Below are positions 6,666 through 6,846 of a stretch of DNA of 6,846 bases, one piece after another. Within the stretch, counting starts at the first letter, position 1. Every line of letters starts with the position of its first letter. A program made the translations under genes and the position numbers. Location of the stretch: contig NZ_JAIWON010000150.1 of assembly GCF_020216885.1 (NCBI RefSeq), forward strand, positions 1 through 6,846, given 5' to 3'. The DNA comes from Zymomonas sp. Its GTDB lineage: Bacteria > Pseudomonadota > Alphaproteobacteria > Sphingomonadales > Sphingomonadaceae. A model generated the notes under the pieces. It had not been told where the DNA came from and did no database searches. It saw nothing but the letters and a program-made list of their open reading frames with translations.

Positions 6666-6696
6666 AGATATCACCTTCTCCAAAAAGGTGATATCT
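6666..6696 (+). terminator. 12-bp hairpin, probable terminator of the peptidase-oxidoreductase operon
   Basis: Perfect inverted repeat agatatcacctt (6666-6677) / aaggtgatatct (6685-6696) with a 7-base loop, starting 63 bases after the DsbA-like stop codon. The following bases, ATATTTC, are a poor U-tract, so it may end transcription inefficiently or instead protect the mRNA 3' end. Confidence 0.55.
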
Positions 6697-6846
6697 ATAT
6701 TTCAAAAATATCCTGTATATAACATATATATACTTTTTTTATTTCTTTAAAAAAATAAAATTATTTTTTTTAGAAAAAAATTAATAAGAACAATAGTCTG
6801 ACAAAATATCTTTTTTAAAGCCTTCCAATTTAAATAATAAAATGAT
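6697..6846. other. AT-rich intergenic sequence at the right edge, no gene seen
   Basis: Almost pure A/T runs. An ATG occurs at 6842-6844 on the plus strand but has no ribosome site and only one further partial codon, so nothing can be said about a gene starting there. Confidence 0.5.

Noticed and set aside
6842..6846. Possible start codon of a next gene at the right edge
   Set aside because: Only one full codon is visible and no ribosome site precedes it.

Overview
The window looks like chromosome from an alphaproteobacterium of the sphingomonad group. The main pointers are an RNase E with a charged insertion in its S1 domain and a C-terminal PNPase-docking motif of the Caulobacter type, together with moderate-GC genes separated by very AT-rich spacers. 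Zymomonas is my best guess at genus from overall style; that is recognition, not a database result. I see no mobile element, tRNA, rRNA or CRISPR array.

Layout: (1) bases 1-752, minus strand, the 5' 250 codons of a secreted Amidase_3 N-acetylmuramoyl-L-alanine amidase that runs off the left edge just before its expected last catalytic Glu. (2) 753-1354, a divergent intergenic region whose right half (about 1075-1354) is a GC-rich, hairpin-rich leader of rne. (3) 1355-4096, rne, encoding a 913-aa RNase E. (4) 4097-4432, a strong intrinsic terminator followed by an AT-rich spacer with a 12-nt palindrome near a possible promoter. (5) 4433-5791, a secreted M48 metallopeptidase with a TPR tail, BepA-like. 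(6) 5823-6602, a membrane-anchored DsbA/ScsC-like thiol oxidoreductase, 31 bp downstream and probably co-transcribed. (7) 6603-6846, a 12-bp hairpin that may end that operon, then AT-rich sequence with no supportable gene.

The proteins fall into two themes: RNA turnover (RNase E as degradosome scaffold, probably autoregulated through its leader) and envelope biogenesis (septal peptidoglycan amidase, periplasmic protease/chaperone, disulfide exchange). No wholly new system is evident. The points most worth a second look are the rne leader, which can form mutually exclusive stems, and the pairing of a BepA-like protease with a disulfide enzyme, which suggests joint work on outer-membrane protein folding.
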